Source: an uncultured Clostridia bacterium (GTDB lineage Bacteria; Bacillota; Clostridia; Christensenellales; Borkfalkiaceae). From it: a DNA stretch of 33,646 nt. Shown here piece by piece: positions 32,433 through 33,646 of the stretch; positions within the stretch are counted from its first letter, which is position 1, and each line of letters begins with the position of its first letter. Made by a program: the position numbers and the translations under genes. The stretch covers positions 1-33,646 of the forward strand of contig CANQMQ010000017.1 in assembly GCA_947625025.1 (NCBI GenBank), in the 5' to 3' direction. The notes beneath the pieces were generated by a model. That model searched no databases, had not been told where the DNA came from, and saw nothing but the letters and a program-made list of their open reading frames with translations.

Positions 32433-32507
32433 GGGGGTCTTACCTCAGACATGCCCCTTACCAATTCGATGAAAGAGCAAACATGAAGGCGTTAATTTAT
32501 GGGTTTG

Positions 32508-32536
32508 CGTGGCGCTCGGATTGAGCGCCACGTTTT
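32508..32536 (+). terminator. orphan terminator before the secreted-protein gene
   Basis: A 10-bp stem CGTGGCGCTC/GAGCGCCACG (32508-32517 with 32523-32532) followed by TTTT. A 13-codon frame (ATG 32483) ends inside it. It may be an attenuator for the downstream gene or the end of a short transcript. A partial repeat, CTCAGACATGCCCC, lies at 32444. Confidence 0.65.
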
Positions 32537-32622
32537 GGAAATTTATGGAATTTTTTTGCAATAAGCGGGACAAACCTCTGCTTCCAAACGTTGTAATAGA
32601 GGAAGGAATCAGGAGGCATTCG

Positions 32623-33240
32623 ATGAAAAAGAGAACGAAAATTCTTACGTGCGTATTGGCCGTATTGTTGGCGCTCATGATGCGGGCGGCGCCCGTGCTT
32701 TTGGTCTGTAGCCAATTCAGGGATTTTTATACGGACTCGCAGCACCTTGCGCGCATACAAAGTCGCGCCGAAAGGCGTTACTTGGGGGAGGGGAGCGAGC
32801 ATACGGGCCTCACGGTATATCCGCTCTATAGTGAGGAGGAAGAGCTCGATTATGCGCTCATCGAGCTGCAACCGCAGGGATTTATGTATGTGAAAATCAA
32901 TGGTGAAGATTTCTTCGGGTGGCTCGGCGCAGCGGGCATGTATACTATGTCGAATAAGACGCCGACCGCTTGGACGCCCTACCGTATCGTGGAAGGAAAT
33001 GAAGTAGCTTTCACGGATGAAAACGGGGAGTCGATCAGTTATTCCGAAAGCCACTTCAAGGTGGCGGGAATCGAAGATGAACGCCGTTACCTTTTAGGAG
33101 GAGAGATCCCTGCCGTAAAACGTGGAGAACAGTACCTCGACCTTGTGGACGGGGAACTGATCGACTACGAACCGAGCACGTATTCGGGGACATACGCAGG
33201 GGCGTGTTGTTTTATTGGCAAGAGTTATTTTGATTTATAA
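32623..33240 (+). CDS. exported protein of unknown function
   Basis: A 205-residue protein with a basic start and one hydrophobic segment (MKKRTKILT, then about residues 8-30), either a signal peptide or a membrane anchor. The remainder is polar and probably folds outside the cell, with several aromatic-rich strands (FMYVKINGEDFFGWLG, ERRYLLGG, QYLDLVDG). No family is recognised. The start ATG 32623 follows AGGAGG by 6 bases; upstream in-frame codons would run through the terminator at 32508. It is monocistronic, ending at the strong hairpin at 33273. Confidence 0.78.
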   Translation: MKKRTKILTCVLAVLLALMMRAAPVLLVCSQFRDFYTDSQHLARIQSRAERRYLGEGSEHTGLTVYPLYSEEEELDYALIELQPQGFMYVKINGEDFFGWLGAAGMYTMSNKTPTAWTPYRIVEGNEVAFTDENGESISYSESHFKVAGIEDERRYLLGGEIPAVKRGEQYLDLVDGELIDYEPSTYSGTYAGACCFIGKSYFDL

Positions 33241-33272
33241 TGAGGATATTGAAATAGTAGCGTGAGAAAAAT

Positions 33273-33313
33273 CCATCAAAAAATCGGCATTGCGGGGCCG
33301 ATTTTTTTGATGG
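33273..33313. terminator. strong bidirectional terminator
   Basis: The left arm CCATCAAAAAATCGGC pairs with 33297-33313, which differs only by one extra T. The A-run and T-run lie inside the stem, so it works in either direction. Confidence 0.85.
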
Positions 33314-33429
33314 AAATATCTTTACGTTTACAAAGGGGTGGTGGCCTGCGGTGGCTACGGGGTTCCTGCGGAAACTTCATCGGGGAATACATAACGGATA
33401 CAGGGGGACAAATCGGGAGGGAAGAGCTT

Positions 33430-33458
33430 GTATAATTCGTCCTCGTTCGACATAGGAT
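33430..33458 (+). promoter_or_regulatory. candidate sigma-E promoter of spoIIID
   Basis: GTATAATT (33430-33437), a 13-base spacer and CATAGGAT (33451-33458). The -10 fits the sigma-E pattern CATAnnnT, and the -35 fits it loosely. It lies 31 bases before the spoIIID start. spoIIID is a known mother-cell sigma-E gene in Bacillus and Clostridium. Confidence 0.5.
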
Positions 33459-33489
33459 AGCGTAGATTTATGTCGAAAGGGGGAACGAA

Positions 33490-33642
33490 ATGGAGTATGA
33501 TATCGAGGAGCGGGTGCGGAAGTGCGGGGAGTACATCGCCGAAACGGGCTGTACCGTCCGCGCCTGCGCCGAGGCCCTTGGCACGAGCAAGTCCACCGTA
33601 CATACAGAGGTAACATTATTGAACGGTTCTTGTGGGTGGTAG
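33490..33642 (+). pseudogene. spoIIID: spoIIID-like gene, frame lost after the HTH
   Basis: Begins as SpoIIID, the mother-cell sporulation regulator. Residues 1-42 keep the family layout (IEERVRKCGEYIAETGCTVR, then a recognition helix with GTSKSTVH). SpoIIID normally goes on for 85-95 residues with a basic C-terminal part needed for DNA binding. Here, after TEVT, the frame reads LLNGSCGW and stops at 33640, giving 50 residues. Skipping 33616-33620 would restore EVT-ERF, close to the family's DVTERL, but what follows still does not look like SpoIIID. Causes could be insertion of an element, a frameshift or an assembly error. ATG 33490 follows AAAGGGGG by 6 bases. Confidence 0.6.
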
Positions 33643-33646
33643 AATG

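Overview
The window looks like chromosomal DNA of a GC-rich, spore-forming member of the Clostridia, probably an uncultured gut lineage. The evidence is compact GGAGG ribosome-binding sites, an Ile T-box in front of ileS, a NarL-type two-component pair after radC, rubrerythrin, an SdpR/SdpI-like pair, HelD, a second gyrase-like topoisomerase pair, and a spoIIID-like gene behind a sigma-E-like promoter. No rRNA, CRISPR array, integrase or transposase is visible. Taxonomy below class level is inference.

Layout. 1-443: the end of an upstream transcript, then a leftward tRNA cluster (Val-UAC, Gly-GCC, Cys-GCA). 579-4377: a small HMA-domain protein that appears leaderless, then T-box and ileS. 4376-8446: a leftward M20 dipeptidase facing a rightward radC / histidine kinase / response regulator operon. 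8495-11579: a TetR repressor diverging from a membrane-anchored alpha/beta hydrolase across a dense array of GTACC sites, followed by a hydrolase remnant and a membrane protein. 11691-13411: a histidine phosphatase and an ArsR/SdpI-like pair. 13492-16871: HelD translationally coupled to a zinc-ribbon/leucine-rich-repeat protein. 17089-19203: an Xre regulator, a second small CxxC protein, a second apparently leaderless gene (HAD nucleotidase) and rubrerythrin. 19393-23878: overlapping parE/parC-like genes.

23946-33240 is the accessory part. It holds a less GC-biased run of GNAT acetyltransferase, pyrophosphatase-like, DprA-like and S41 peptidase genes. A 0.9-kb graveyard with a broken SWIM zinc-finger gene follows. 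Next comes a 1065-residue lipoprotein with a zinc-peptidase HExxH motif, preceded by a strongly structured leader and bracketed by a 65-bp direct repeat. A second acetyltransferase and a secreted protein of unknown function complete it. The last 160 bases start spoIIID, whose reading frame is lost just after the helix-turn-helix.

The points most worth following are the interrupted spoIIID, the repeat-bracketed metallopeptidase and its leader, the HelD/LRR coupling, the phased operator array, two genes with identical leaderless promoter geometry, and two dispersed hairpin elements whose stems differ by paired changes. Promoters found by eye almost all carry an extended -10 (TGn before TATAAT).
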